In this document: piece by piece, positions 38,736 through 47,398 of the stretch | How the letters are laid out: each line of letters begins with the position of its first letter | How positions within the stretch are numbered: the first letter of the stretch is position 1 | NCBI RefSeq assembly: GCF_002117485.1 | Contig: NZ_CP021031.1 | Coordinates: 124,001-188,000 of the forward strand | Reading direction: 5' to 3' | Length of the DNA stretch: 64,000 bases | Source of the DNA: Rhizobium sp. NXC14 | GTDB lineage: Bacteria > Pseudomonadota > Alphaproteobacteria > Rhizobiales > Rhizobiaceae | Made by a program: the position numbers and the translations under genes | The notes under the pieces: generated by a model | The model's input: the letters and a program-made list of their open reading frames with translations, nothing else | What the model was told of the DNA's origin: nothing | The model's database searches: none

Positions 38736-39019
38736 AAGTGCCATGATCCATAGAGGACATCATTTGATCGCCATCAAATACATTGATGGCCTTCCGAAGC
38801 GGTGCGCGAATGGAGGCTTTTAGTAGCAAACGGAACAAATCGGAGCCGTAGCGTCGCGAATGTGCTCTTGGAACGAGGGCTACATCGGACAGCAGACGAA
38901 TAAGTTTTGTGCGCCAATAGCCATGAAACTCAGTCGCTTAGAAGAGCCTGACTGAAAAAGCCTCCCCAACGCTGAGTGATCGGTCGTACGAATCGACAAA
39001 AATTAAATAGGGTCCCCGA
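38736..39019. other. Leader between nod box and acyltransferase stub
   Basis: No gene recognised. If the nod box is active, this is the transcript leader. Confidence 0.4.
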
Positions 39020-39274
39020 ATGCACCGAGATTTTCGAAATGACATCCAGGCGTTGCGTGGCTTGGCTGTTTTACTGGTCGTCGTCTATCACGCACGTATT
39101 GGGCCGCTTACAGCTGGCTACGTAGGCGTCGACATTTTTTTCGTAATTTCTGGCTTTCTCATCACCAAGTTAGTTAGCACGCAGCTTGAGCAATCACAGT
39201 TCAGGTTCTCTGAATTTTATTTACCGACGTGCAAAGCGTCTATTGCCGGCGGAACCGTTGAAAGGCAGCTGTAA
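39020..39274 (+). pseudogene. Acyltransferase 3 family, N-terminal fragment
   Basis: MHRDFRNDIQALRGLAVLLV, then GYVGVDIFFVISGFLITK are the first membrane helix and signature of acyltransferase-3 proteins (the OafA/NodX/NolL superfamily). At about 39221 the frame slips: the expected YRRAKRLLPA motif continues in another frame, then all homology ends. It is the first coding sequence behind the nod box, so it may be the remains of a Nod-factor acyltransferase, but the fragment is too short to name. Confidence 0.75.
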
Positions 39275-39530
39275 AATGTGCCCCTTAGTTGAATCACCGT
39301 CGAAATGAGAAACGGATGGACATCGCTCTCCTTTTCACCGGCTTCATAGACGAAATAAGCAATAACCCTAAAACACCCGATGAAGCGTGCGGCCCCTCCG
39401 CTGCTCTTCAGGTCGTCTCGCGCTGTGGTTAGAAGCCCGTCTAAGGCGAGTAGTTTTCATTTCACCCTGATGCTGGTTGCATATTAACCGGTCTACGTAC
39501 GAAATCCTGGGAGGCAAATATCGAGCCCAA

Positions 39531-41375
39531 ATGATTACGCATCGTCAAGATATCGACGGCCTGCGTGCCGTAGCAGTAATTTTTGTGATTCTTTATCACT
39601 GTGGATTTGACCGCATTCTCCCCGGTGGATTTATCGGGGTGGACATTTTTTTCGTGATCTCAGGATACCTGATTACCAAAATCATTCTTGCTGACGTTGG
39701 GGATGGCCGATTCTCGATTGGAAACTTTTATAGTCGCCGCGCAAAACGAATTCTTCCCGCTGTCGTGGTCATGTATGCCGTTGTGATGGCGGCTTCTTAT
39801 TTTACGATGCTGCCTTACGAAAGCTTGCGGGTCTTTAAGTCTGTCACTTCCTCCGCACTTTGTGCCTCAAATGCTTACTTCTATTTTACAACTGGATATT
39901 TCGATGATTCCTCGGAATTCAATCCAGTCCTGCACACATGGTCGTTGTCGGTCGAAGAGCAGTTCTACATCTTTTTTCCCCTGATCGTCATGCTGGCAGG
40001 CCGATATGGGCGCAGGGCAACCGGGATGGCCATAGCCGGGCTTTTTGCGGTCAGTATCATTGCTTCCATTATCACTGTTCCAATCAACCGCTCCGCAGCC
40101 TTTTATTTTGTACAGTATCGCGCCTGGGAACTGCTCGTGGGCGCTCTCATCGCAGGACCGGCACTGCCGAAATTCGCTGATGCGCGGATCAACGATGTGC
40201 TTTCGGCAATTGGCGCTTTGCTCATCGGCTTCAGCGCATTGCTGCTGTCGAAGACGTCCGAGTTTCCCGGATTGACGGCGTTGCCCGCGACCGCAGGCAC
40301 GGCGCTGATCATCTGGACCGGCCCAGGCACACTTGTTGGCAAGCTACTCTCGTTGAGGGCCGCCACTGCCATAGGCCTGATCTCATACTCCCTCTATCTG
40401 TGGCATTGGCCGATTTGGGTGTTTTCGAACCAGTACGGGGCATGGGAGCATGGCTGGCAATTGGTGCCGATCGCTTTGAGTCTCGTCGTCGGATATGTTT
40501 CGTGGCGATTTGTCGAAACGCCGTTCCGAACAATGAGATACCGACCTGCCGTGTCCGTAGCCGCCGGGGCTGCTTCAATCGCATCGGTAGCAATGCTGGC
40601 ATTTGTCGGGCAACTCGCTGCCGATCAAATGAACGAGGACAACACGGCCGTTGAACGGGTGGCGGAATTTGCTGACTACGACCCTTCCAAGGCCTTTCGC
40701 AGTGGACAATGCTTCCTCACGTCAAACGACGGCATCGAAAAATACGATCGTGATGCCTGCCTGGCTCTATCAAACAATCAGCAAAACATAGCGCTTGTCG
40801 GTGATAGTCACGCCGCTCATCTATATCCCGGGCTACGAGCGCTTTCGGGCGCCAATGTCATTCAAGCGAACGCATCAGGATGTCGTCCCACTCTCGACGC
40901 CGAAGGCGAAGAACGCTGCATCGAACTCATGAACTACATGTTCAAGGATTTCTTGCCGAGTCATAAAGTCGATGTTCTCGTGTTGGCTGGACGCTGGACA
41001 AAAGATGACGTGAAACTCATCAGGAAGACGGTGGATTACCTATCACCGTTTGCAAAAAAGATCGTCGTCTTCGGACCAGTGGCAGAGTATAAATCATCCC
41101 TGCCGCGGTTGCTCGCACACAGTCTCTACGACAAGCAACCATTTAAAGCCGCCGATCATCTGGTGCCTCGACAACACATCGGTCTGGACATTCAAGACGC
41201 GTTGGCCGGAAGCGGGGCAACATACATCTCTACCTATAAGACGATGTGCAACCCAGATTGTGTGGTGTGGACAAAAAGCGGAGACCCGGTCCAATTCGAC
41301 TATGGGCACTTCACCGCGGACGGCTCCCGCATTCTGATTTCAAGAGTCAAGCAGGCCCTCGTCGTTCAGCGATAA
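39531..41375 (+). CDS. Acyltransferase 3 / SGNH-hydrolase fusion (OafA-like)
   Basis: A 614-residue membrane protein. Residues 1-340 form the ten-helix acyltransferase-3 domain: RQDIDGLRAVAVIFVILYH, FIGVDIFFVISGYLITK, RRAKRILPA, and HTWSLSVEEQFYIFFPL. A soluble C-terminal SGNH domain follows, with the nucleophile block VGDSHAAHLYPGL and a DYGHFT segment near the end. Such proteins O-acetylate surface polysaccharides. The ATG at 39531 fits the domain start; a TTG at 39477 is also in frame. It lies downstream of the nod box but behind the broken paralogue. Confidence 0.88.
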   Translation: MITHRQDIDGLRAVAVIFVILYHCGFDRILPGGFIGVDIFFVISGYLITKIILADVGDGRFSIGNFYSRRAKRILPAVVVMYAVVMAASYFTMLPYESLRVFKSVTSSALCASNAYFYFTTGYFDDSSEFNPVLHTWSLSVEEQFYIFFPLIVMLAGRYGRRATGMAIAGLFAVSIIASIITVPINRSAAFYFVQYRAWELLVGALIAGPALPKFADARINDVLSAIGALLIGFSALLLSKTSEFPGLTALPATAGTALIIWTGPGTLVGKLLSLRAATAIGLISYSLYLWHWPIWVFSNQYGAWEHGWQLVPIALSLVVGYVSWRFVETPFRTMRYRPAVSVAAGAASIASVAMLAFVGQLAADQMNEDNTAVERVAEFADYDPSKAFRSGQCFLTSNDGIEKYDRDACLALSNNQQNIALVGDSHAAHLYPGLRALSGANVIQANASGCRPTLDAEGEERCIELMNYMFKDFLPSHKVDVLVLAGRWTKDDVKLIRKTVDYLSPFAKKIVVFGPVAEYKSSLPRLLAHSLYDKQPFKAADHLVPRQHIGLDIQDALAGSGATYISTYKTMCNPDCVVWTKSGDPVQFDYGHFTADGSRILISRVKQALVVQR

Positions 41376-41582
41376 AGGCATGCCCATCACCGCGCTTTTA
41401 GTTGAACTAATCCTTCGATCGCGGTTCAGCAGGGATAGGGCGAGGGCATGTGGCGGATGTTTGAACATTCGGACATTCAGATTGTAAACCGCCCATCTTT
41501 CATGCGCAAGGCGCGGAGCGCGGCCAAGTGGTCGGGCTGAACAAGCCCCTGCTCGACATGCATGGTGCCATCGTGGGTGATC
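41376..41582. other. Spacer before the IS3-family element
   Basis: No gene recognised. Confidence 0.4.
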
Positions 41583-41658
41583 TGAACCCTTCAAACTGGA
41601 CCAGTTTTGGTTAGAGTTTTCCGGTGCATTTTCCTGGCTGGGAAAGGAACGGAAGACG

Positions 41659-41925
41659 ATGAAGGCATCGCAGTTTTCGGACGCGCAGAAGGCGTTCATT
41701 CTGAAGCAGGGTGATGAAGGTGTGCCGGTGGCGGAGATTTGCCGAAAGGCGGGCATCAGCCAGGCGACCTATTTCAATTGGAAGAAAAAGTACGCTGGCA
41801 TGTTGCCGCCGGAGATGAAGAAGCTGAAACAGCTCGAAGACGAGAACGCTCGGCTGAAGAAGATCGTCGCGGACCTAACGTTGGACCGCGAGATGCTGCA
41901 GGATGTCATCCGCCGAAAGCTTTAA
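41659..41925 (+). CDS. IS3-family transposase OrfA
   Basis: 88 residues: an N-terminal helix-turn-helix (FSDAQKAFILKQGDEGVPVA, ICRKAGISQATYFNWKKKYA) and a leucine-zipper segment (LKQLEDENARLKKIVADLTL). It binds the element ends. Its frame is +1 relative to OrfB, so a -1 ribosomal shift near its end would give the fused OrfAB transposase, as in other IS3 elements. Confidence 0.88.
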   Translation: MKASQFSDAQKAFILKQGDEGVPVAEICRKAGISQATYFNWKKKYAGMLPPEMKKLKQLEDENARLKKIVADLTLDREMLQDVIRRKL

Positions 41926-41957
41926 GGCCTGCTCGCAAGCGGGAGGTGGTTAAGGGC

Positions 41958-42761
41958 ATGTGCCGCGATTGGGCGATCTCGATCCGGCAAGCTTGTAGGG
42001 CACTGAACTTCGATCGGTCGACCTACCACTACACCTCTCGCCGTGCCGATCAGGCCGGCCTGGAACGTCGTATTCGTGAGATTTGCGAGACCCGTGTCCG
42101 TTACGGCTACCGTCGTGTTCATGTACTCCTGGAACGCGAAGGTTGGGGCACCAATATCAAACGAACTTATCGGATTTACAGGGGCTTAGGCCTTCAACTA
42201 CGAAATAAAACGCCGAAGCGCCGAGTCAAAGCCAAGCTACGGGAGGACCGGCAAAAGGCCGTTGAACCCAACGATGTCTGGGCGATGGACTTCGTTCACG
42301 ACCAACTCGCGACCGGCAAGAAATTACGAGTGCTGACGGTGGTCGACACCTTCTCGCGCTATGTGCCGGTGCTTGATCCGCGGCATAGCTATCGGGGAGA
42401 AGATGTCGTGGAAACATTGGAACGGGTATGCCGGCAGGTCGGCTATCCGAAGACGATCCGTGTCGACCAGGGGACGGAGTTCGTGTCACGCGATCTCGAC
42501 CTCTGGGCCTATGCCAAAGGCGTGACCTTGGACTTCTCACGCCCTGGCAAGCCGACTGACAACGCCTTCATCGAGGCGTTTAACGGCCGCTTCCGGGCGG
42601 AATGCCTGAACCAACACTGGTTCCTGACCCTTGCGGATGCCCGCGAAAAGATGGAGGATTGGCGTAGAGACTACAATGAGGTTCGGCCACATGGTGCGAT
42701 CGGTAACAAGGTGCCGATCTCGCTGATGAATTCCGGAGGCGCAACCAGCCCGCCTCCCTGA
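41958..42761 (+). CDS. IS3-family transposase OrfB (DDE catalytic part)
   Basis: The frame is open from 41739 but the first plausible own start is the ATG at 41958. It has the helix-turn-helix YGYRRVHVLLEREGW and the DDE residues in VWAMDFVHDQ, IRVDQGTEFVS and NAFIEAFNGRFR, ending with WRRDYNEVRPHGAIG. All three catalytic acids are present. It is probably active as a fusion with OrfA. Confidence 0.88.
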   Translation: MCRDWAISIRQACRALNFDRSTYHYTSRRADQAGLERRIREICETRVRYGYRRVHVLLEREGWGTNIKRTYRIYRGLGLQLRNKTPKRRVKAKLREDRQKAVEPNDVWAMDFVHDQLATGKKLRVLTVVDTFSRYVPVLDPRHSYRGEDVVETLERVCRQVGYPKTIRVDQGTEFVSRDLDLWAYAKGVTLDFSRPGKPTDNAFIEAFNGRFRAECLNQHWFLTLADAREKMEDWRRDYNEVRPHGAIGNKVPISLMNSGGATSPPP

Positions 42762-42869
42762 GTGAAGCCGGAAAACTCCAGCCTCCGCTGGTCCAGAATC
42801 CTGGGGCGGTTCAAAACCGCCGAGGCTCTAATCGCCGCTGGATGAAAGTTCAGTGGCAGGTCAGGCACG

Positions 42870-43322
42870 TCAGCAGCTCCATAGCTCATTCCCGCTGCGG
42901 AAGATGAGCCTGCTACCACTGTCGGTCAGTTTGAAGCGGTCGAACGGAAGGTTTTCGGGCTTATGGCTCCTGTGGCTCACCTTGTTCAGCGCAGCCGCTA
43001 GGCGGACCTGATCGAAAGCAGACCGCTTCTCGCCTGTGGCGGCGTTGACCAGCAAGAACTCGTGTTCGCCGTGACTGCTCCTGCGGTAGGCGAAGGTCTC
43101 CTCGGTTACCCAGAAAGGCACTTCGGGGAGATTAACAGCGAGCCGGCGATAGCGGTCGTTGATGGTGAGCGCCCGCTCGAAGTCCGTCACCGCCAGCGGC
43201 GGATCCTCAGGGGCCGGACCGTTCGTCAGCGGCTGCGTGCCTGCTCCAGGCACACTGATCAGCGCGGACGTCAAAGCTGCTGTCGTCAACAGGGCGCGTT
43301 GCCTGCCTTCAAATTTGTCCAT
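42870..43322 (-). pseudogene. S9 peptidase, 5' fragment (duplicate)
   Basis: The first 150 codons are identical to the intact gene at 21.1-23.5 kb except for Lys to Asn near the end (SGNELWSC). A stop appears right at the breakpoint at 42873. Neither propeller nor catalytic domain remains. Confidence 0.9.
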
Positions 43323-44069
43323 TACCGTTTCCTTTGATTTACACGTCTAATCCCGGTGTGCAGCAGCAGTTTTAGGATGCCACAACCCTGTCGCACAACC
43401 GCCGGGTAGTCCCGGCCGTCCGGAAATAGCCATTACCGTTTGAGGTTGAATTGAAGGCGCCCCTGTCTTTGGCTCTATCGAGGAGAAAATCTCGTGCGCA
43501 ACAGACTGATTTCGAAGTGAAACGCTTCTGGATCGGAGTCGCAAGAATCAGAACCTAAGTCTATCACCTGACAGCGCTGTAGTGGTTCACGTGTTTGATC
43601 CATACACCAGCAATCGCCGTGCCAGATGAGAAACTCTCGATAGAAGAACGTCGCGGGGTCGAAACCGCAATGTAGGATTCCTGCATTGTCGGGCAAAGGG
43701 CATCTCGATGCGCATACCGCAATGCGATCCAATGCGGCTCCGCAGGCTTGGCGAGTCACATCGCGGCTATAGAGGGACGAAGCGAAAGTCTCGGGCAAGC
43801 TCACGGTTGCCATTGGCAATAGCGGCAATCTTGCCAAGGTGCTAGGCCGCGGTTCGTCGATGTCGGCCACTCCAGGACTTCCTGGCGCTGGCGCGTTGAA
43901 TTCGACCTTAAGATTCGAAGCGCCGGGCGAAGCCGCGGTCGCGACCTCGCGTCAGCGATGCAGCTCGCGTGTTTTGGCATAGCAGCGAGCCTCGAGAACT
44001 CCTCGGCCGCAACTGTATCCGCCAGCTATCCCCGAAATCATAATGGTACCTGGAGGAAGCTGCGTCTCG
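42873..44069. repeat. 1,197-bp direct repeat, copy 2
   Basis: Same orientation as copy 1 (23055-24251). It carries the peptidase 5' end, leader and sigma-54 promoter. On the left 59 bp separate it from the IS3-family element; on the right it ends at exactly the same base as copy 1, here against unrelated sequence. Confidence 0.9.
43609..43625 (-). promoter_or_regulatory. Sigma-54 promoter, duplicated copy
   Basis: Identical to the promoter at 23791-23807. It drives only the truncated peptidase frame and would read on toward the IS3-family element. Confidence 0.65.
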
Positions 44070-44177
44070 ACCGTGGCTGAACAATAAGAATGGGAAGCCC
44101 TTCGGCCAAATCTTGATTGTCATTCATTCTCGAGCTCCCAGTCTGTAAACTCGATCTTCGCCGCTCTATCCTTCGAT

Positions 44178-44193
44178 TGGCATGAGATTTGCC
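44178..44193 (+). promoter_or_regulatory. Sigma-54-like promoter before the ART-like gene
   Basis: TGGCATG-AGAT-TTGCC keeps the GG-N10-GC spacing with single changes in the -24 and -12 blocks. No TGT-N10-ACA site was found nearby, so the activator is open. It faces the gene that starts 270-470 bp downstream. Confidence 0.45.
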
Positions 44194-44663
44194 CAATGTA
44201 CGTGGCAGACTTCAGGCCTCGAGACATGTGCAGAAGGGAGAGAAGGTACAGTGAAGAGCTTTTCCATTCCAGATCACGTTGCCTCGATGTTGGTGAGAGA
44301 CCTGAATCTATCAAATCTCCCGGCATGGTGCCAACGGCGATCGGAGATCCACACGCGGCCGTTGCTCGCGTCGATAGCGGGCCCGATATTTTCTATTTCA
44401 CCACAATCATGGACGGGCTACCTGCGTCATCACCCACGCGTGCAGCCAGCGCAAAGTGTTAGCGGATGTCGAAACTTTTCAAGCCTTCCCCAGCATCTTC
44501 TCCTCCGCACTTAGAAGTTGCAAGTCGCATCGCGAAGCCGATGCGATGGCGGACAATTCACAAACGAGCACAAGGAAATCCTTACGTGAGATCCTCACCG
44601 AAAGAGACCGCCACCGCGGCCATCCCGCTTCATCGAGTGCATCCCCCGTATTTCTGCAAGGGG

Positions 44664-45422
44664 ATGATCCTTGCTGCGACCGTGATCGTCCTCGTACCGA
44701 ATAGTCAGGTTTCGGCTGAGGACAAGGGTGCATGTCTTGCTTATAAGAATGGGAAGATTGAGTGCGCGGATACAGAACTTGAACCGCGCGAAGAATGGGG
44801 AGAATACCAAACATGTGCCTATTATCGCGGCGAAATATCTAACGAATGCATGCGAATAATCAGAGGGTGGTACCGGGAGAGTCGCCGCGAGATTCCACCG
44901 CGCCGAGCTTTAAGAGCAGTCGGCGACGAGGTCACGAGCCCGGTAAAATCCGCGACAGCCTGGCAAACCGTTCACCACTTACATCAGGCAGCCTTCGTTG
45001 GTGAGAGCAAGGAGTTAGAAGAACTTGCAGCCTCAGTTGGTTGGGAGAGGAAGAAGATGGAAGAACTTCCAGCGGGTACAAAGTTTAACCACGCTAATAG
45101 GGATGGGGTGTGGGGCGGTTCAGGGCAAAGCGGGCACACGGGCGAAGCAATTTGGATGACCTCAGAAAACGATGTAAACGCGGCACGCGGCTATGCAGGT
45201 AGTTCTGGAAAGTACTTTGTTGTCGAGGCGCAAAAGCCCCTTAAATTAGCGGTCATGGATGAGCAGGGTACTCAAGTGGAACCTGACGAACTAAGCGCAT
45301 GGGCTACCTTGGCGCAGAGATACGGCTTGGATGGAGTGAAGACGGAATATGGAAGCTCGTACGAGGTGGTTTTATTTGACAGAAGCAAGATTGCACCTGT
45401 GGAAGAACGTGGTTTTAATTAG
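44664..45422 (+). CDS. Exported protein with ADP-ribosyltransferase-like C-terminus
   Basis: From the ATG at 44664 the protein has 252 residues and begins with an export signal (ILAATVIVLVPNSQVSA). A Cys-containing middle region (residues ~25-70) precedes a C-terminal domain of ~115 residues: LPAGTKFNHANRDGVWGG, EAIWMTSENDVNAARGYAG, YFVVEAQKPLKLAVMD and YGLDGVKTEYGSSYEVVLFD. The order (basic strand, W-x-T/S segment, final hydrophobic strand before SKI) is reminiscent of mono-ADP-ribosyltransferase folds. The match is by pattern only. The frame is open from 44466, which would add 66 Ser/Pro-rich residues instead of a signal peptide. Confidence 0.6.
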   Translation: MILAATVIVLVPNSQVSAEDKGACLAYKNGKIECADTELEPREEWGEYQTCAYYRGEISNECMRIIRGWYRESRREIPPRRALRAVGDEVTSPVKSATAWQTVHHLHQAAFVGESKELEELAASVGWERKKMEELPAGTKFNHANRDGVWGGSGQSGHTGEAIWMTSENDVNAARGYAGSSGKYFVVEAQKPLKLAVMDEQGTQVEPDELSAWATLAQRYGLDGVKTEYGSSYEVVLFDRSKIAPVEERGFN

Positions 45423-45497
45423 CACAGACGCCAGCACGACGCCATCGAGATAGGTGCCGTCCTCGTTGAGGCGGATGAAGTTTGGGAGTTCGGTCAT
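45420..45497 (-). pseudogene. N-terminal stub of an unknown plasmid gene
   Basis: An AGGAG site 7 bp before ATG 45497 introduces MTELPNFIRLNEDGTYLDGV. The frame then runs into the end of the ART-like gene. It looks like a genuine gene start that has lost its body; family not recognised. Confidence 0.4.
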
Positions 45498-45521
45498 GTA
45501 CTGTCTCCTAAGTGCGTGTTT

Positions 45522-45598
45522 CCCGAAGGGAAAGCCCTTTCGGGCGAAGCCTCCCCGGACAGAGGGGAGGGCGAAAAGCCCGCCCCACGGCGGCGGGC
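45522..45598. repeat. Two adjacent GC-rich hairpins
   Basis: CCCGAAGGGAAAGCCCTTTCGGG at 45522-45544 folds on itself, and GCCCGCC (45578) pairs with GGCGGGC (45592). They lie in the gene-free stretch 45498-45779. Confidence 0.5.
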
Positions 45599-45779
45599 GG
45601 ACTGTCAACTGGCGTTGCGCGGTAGGTGCGGGATCTTCTCAGGTCCGCTCGCGGACTGGCACGGAAGATTTTCCACCTTCACGGGCCGCTTGACCGGCCT
45701 GGCCGACGATGTCATGGGGCGGAAACAAGCGGCATCGTCAACTTAACGGAATGTGGAATTGGATGTGCGATGAAGGCTC

Positions 45780-46385
45780 ATGACAGACCGTGATCCACTC
45801 TATCGCCGACATCGCTTTCCCGCTGAAGTTATTGCCCACGCCGTGTGGCTCTATTTCCGTTTCCCTCTGAGCCTGCAAGTGGTCGAGGACTTGCTGGCTG
45901 CCCGTAGGATCGTCGATCATCCGGTCGGCTTGGGGACAAGTGGCATCTCGATGAAGCCGTTGTTTCAATCCGCGGCAAGAAGCATTGGCTGGCGCGCAGT
46001 TGATCACGACGGTTTCGTCTTGGAGGTTCTCGTACAAAGCCGCCGAAATGCAAAGGCTGCCAATCGCCTGATGGGTCAGGGACGGTCGCCGCGTGCGATG
46101 ATCACCGACAAGCTGCAGTCCTACGGCGCGGCAAAGCGAGAGATCATGCGGGTAGAGCATCGCTCCCACAAAGGGATGAATAATCGGGCGGAGAATTCAC
46201 ACCAACCAGTCCGGCGGCGAGAGCGGATCATGAAGCGCTTCAAGTCACAGCCACATCTACAACGCTTCGTCTCCATCATGATCCGATCGCCAACCGATTT
46301 CAAATCCCGCGCCACGACATCTCCTCGGCCACCAACGCGAACTGCGCACGGCGGCGATGAGCCTGTGGGCCAAAATTGCCCGATC
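45780..46385 (+). mobile_element. IS6-family transposase, internally deleted
   Basis: The frame opens with YRRHRFPAEVIAHAVWLYFR and LSLQVVEDLLAARRI, jumps to KHW-like WRAVDHDGFVLEVLVQSRRN, MITDKLQSYGAAKREIM and NNRAENSHQPVRRRERIMKR, then shifts frame near 46285. About 60 residues around the first catalytic acid are missing. It is not functional. Confidence 0.8.
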
Positions 46386-46983
46386 ATGAGAGATATCTGC
46401 GGATGGCGTCTTTCGCTGGCCTTTCATCCGTTAAGTTTACGATGCCTCCAAAACCTGATCATTCAGGGCCGCCAAAGCAAACATCGACATCCAGTGTTTC
46501 GGCCGCTACACGCCAGTGGCTCGAGTGGATTTCAAGCAGGGAACCTACAGGAAAGCCTGAACGTCGGGCCAACACCCCCAGGCGGCTCACGGGAGCTGCC
46601 TCATCGCTTAAGAGTGCCTTGGGCAGGCACAAGGATTGGAATGATACGGTCCGGTCCAAATCCTTGGCCTCCCCAGGGCGCGCGCAGGGACGCCATCTGC
46701 CGTCAGCCCGTCGGCTAGCGCAGACGCCTCTGTGTCTACCGGAGTACTTTGCTCAGGCACGGTTCTTCACCCGTCAGTCGCGTCGGTAGGTTTCAGAGCT
46801 CATGCCGCCATCGGAACCGATTTCTATTGTCACTTTGCCGGCCGCAATACTGAGGTTTTCCCGGAGTTAGCGCCACAGTAGACGATCTGGCACGGTTCTT
46901 GAGGGTCGCTTTGAGACCGATCACGGTGACAAGCGCGTTGTTCGAACCTCTCGTCTGCTCAAAACACAACCTGGAACTGCACG
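46386..46983. other. Unassigned stretch
   Basis: Overlapping frames without family resemblance. A TGGCACG at about 46892 lacks a proper -12 element. Confidence 0.35.
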
Positions 46984-47229
46984 ATGCAAAACAAGGCCAT
47001 GAACTGCGAGTATCCAGCCATCTCAAAACGCGAAAAAGCATGCCTCGCCTGGACCGCGAAAGGTAAATCATCGCGGGCGATCGGGAAGGCATTGAGCATA
47101 TCGGAGCACACGGTAAATTGTCATCTTAGAAATGCCATGCGAAAGTTAAACTGCAGCAGCAGAATGACTGCTGCCTTGAAAGCCGTTGAGCTCGGATTCA
47201 TCAGATTGCATGATGAACCGGATCTATAG
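46984..47229 (+). CDS. LuxR-type DNA-binding domain, 81-aa stub
   Basis: The sequence is one LuxR helix-turn-helix: ISKREKACLAWTAKGKSSRA, IGKALSISEHTVNCHLRNAM, RKLNCSSRMTAALKAVELGF. This matches the C-terminal DNA-binding part of quorum-sensing regulators. The autoinducer domain is missing. Such stubs can act as stand-alone or interfering regulators, or be remnants. Confidence 0.6.
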   Translation: MQNKAMNCEYPAISKREKACLAWTAKGKSSRAIGKALSISEHTVNCHLRNAMRKLNCSSRMTAALKAVELGFIRLHDEPDL

Positions 47230-47275
47230 CTCGCATCGGGAGCTGCGGGACTAACCCCGAATGTGAGTAGAGGGG

Positions 47276-47368
47276 CCTTATCTGCCCAAGGCGCATCCGG
47301 CCGACCGTTACCGCGACATCGAAGCCTTCAAACGCAACCAGGCGATCAGGCTTGCCAATGCCAGTTGA
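47276..47368 (+). pseudogene. C-terminal tail of a lost gene before sfnB
   Basis: A frame reading YLPKAHPADRYRDIEAFKRN then QAIRLANAS and a stop ends 30 bp before the first sfnB gene. It looks like a genuine C-terminus; the family is not recognised. Confidence 0.35.
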
Positions 47369-47398
47369 CATTCCAATCCAACCCGACGAGGTTTTCCC

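Larger units (their letters stand above)
41583..42813 (+). mobile_element. IS3-family insertion sequence
   Basis: The two transposase frames are bounded by inverted repeats: TGGACCAG-N9-GAGTTTTCCGG at 41597-41624 and its complement at 42768-42795. TGAACC also occurs further out on both sides, giving the outer limits stated, though the outer parts do not align exactly. No target-site duplication is visible. The element looks intact in its coding part and sits directly beside copy 2 of the 1.2-kb repeat. Confidence 0.8.

Noticed and set aside
45654..45675. CTGGCACG near 45658 as a sigma-54 promoter
   Set aside because: No TTGC at the right distance.
46888..46904. TGGCACG-GTTC-TTGAG upstream of the LuxR stub, considered as a sigma-54 promoter
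   Set aside because: The -12 block has GA instead of the required GC and there is no upstream NifA site.
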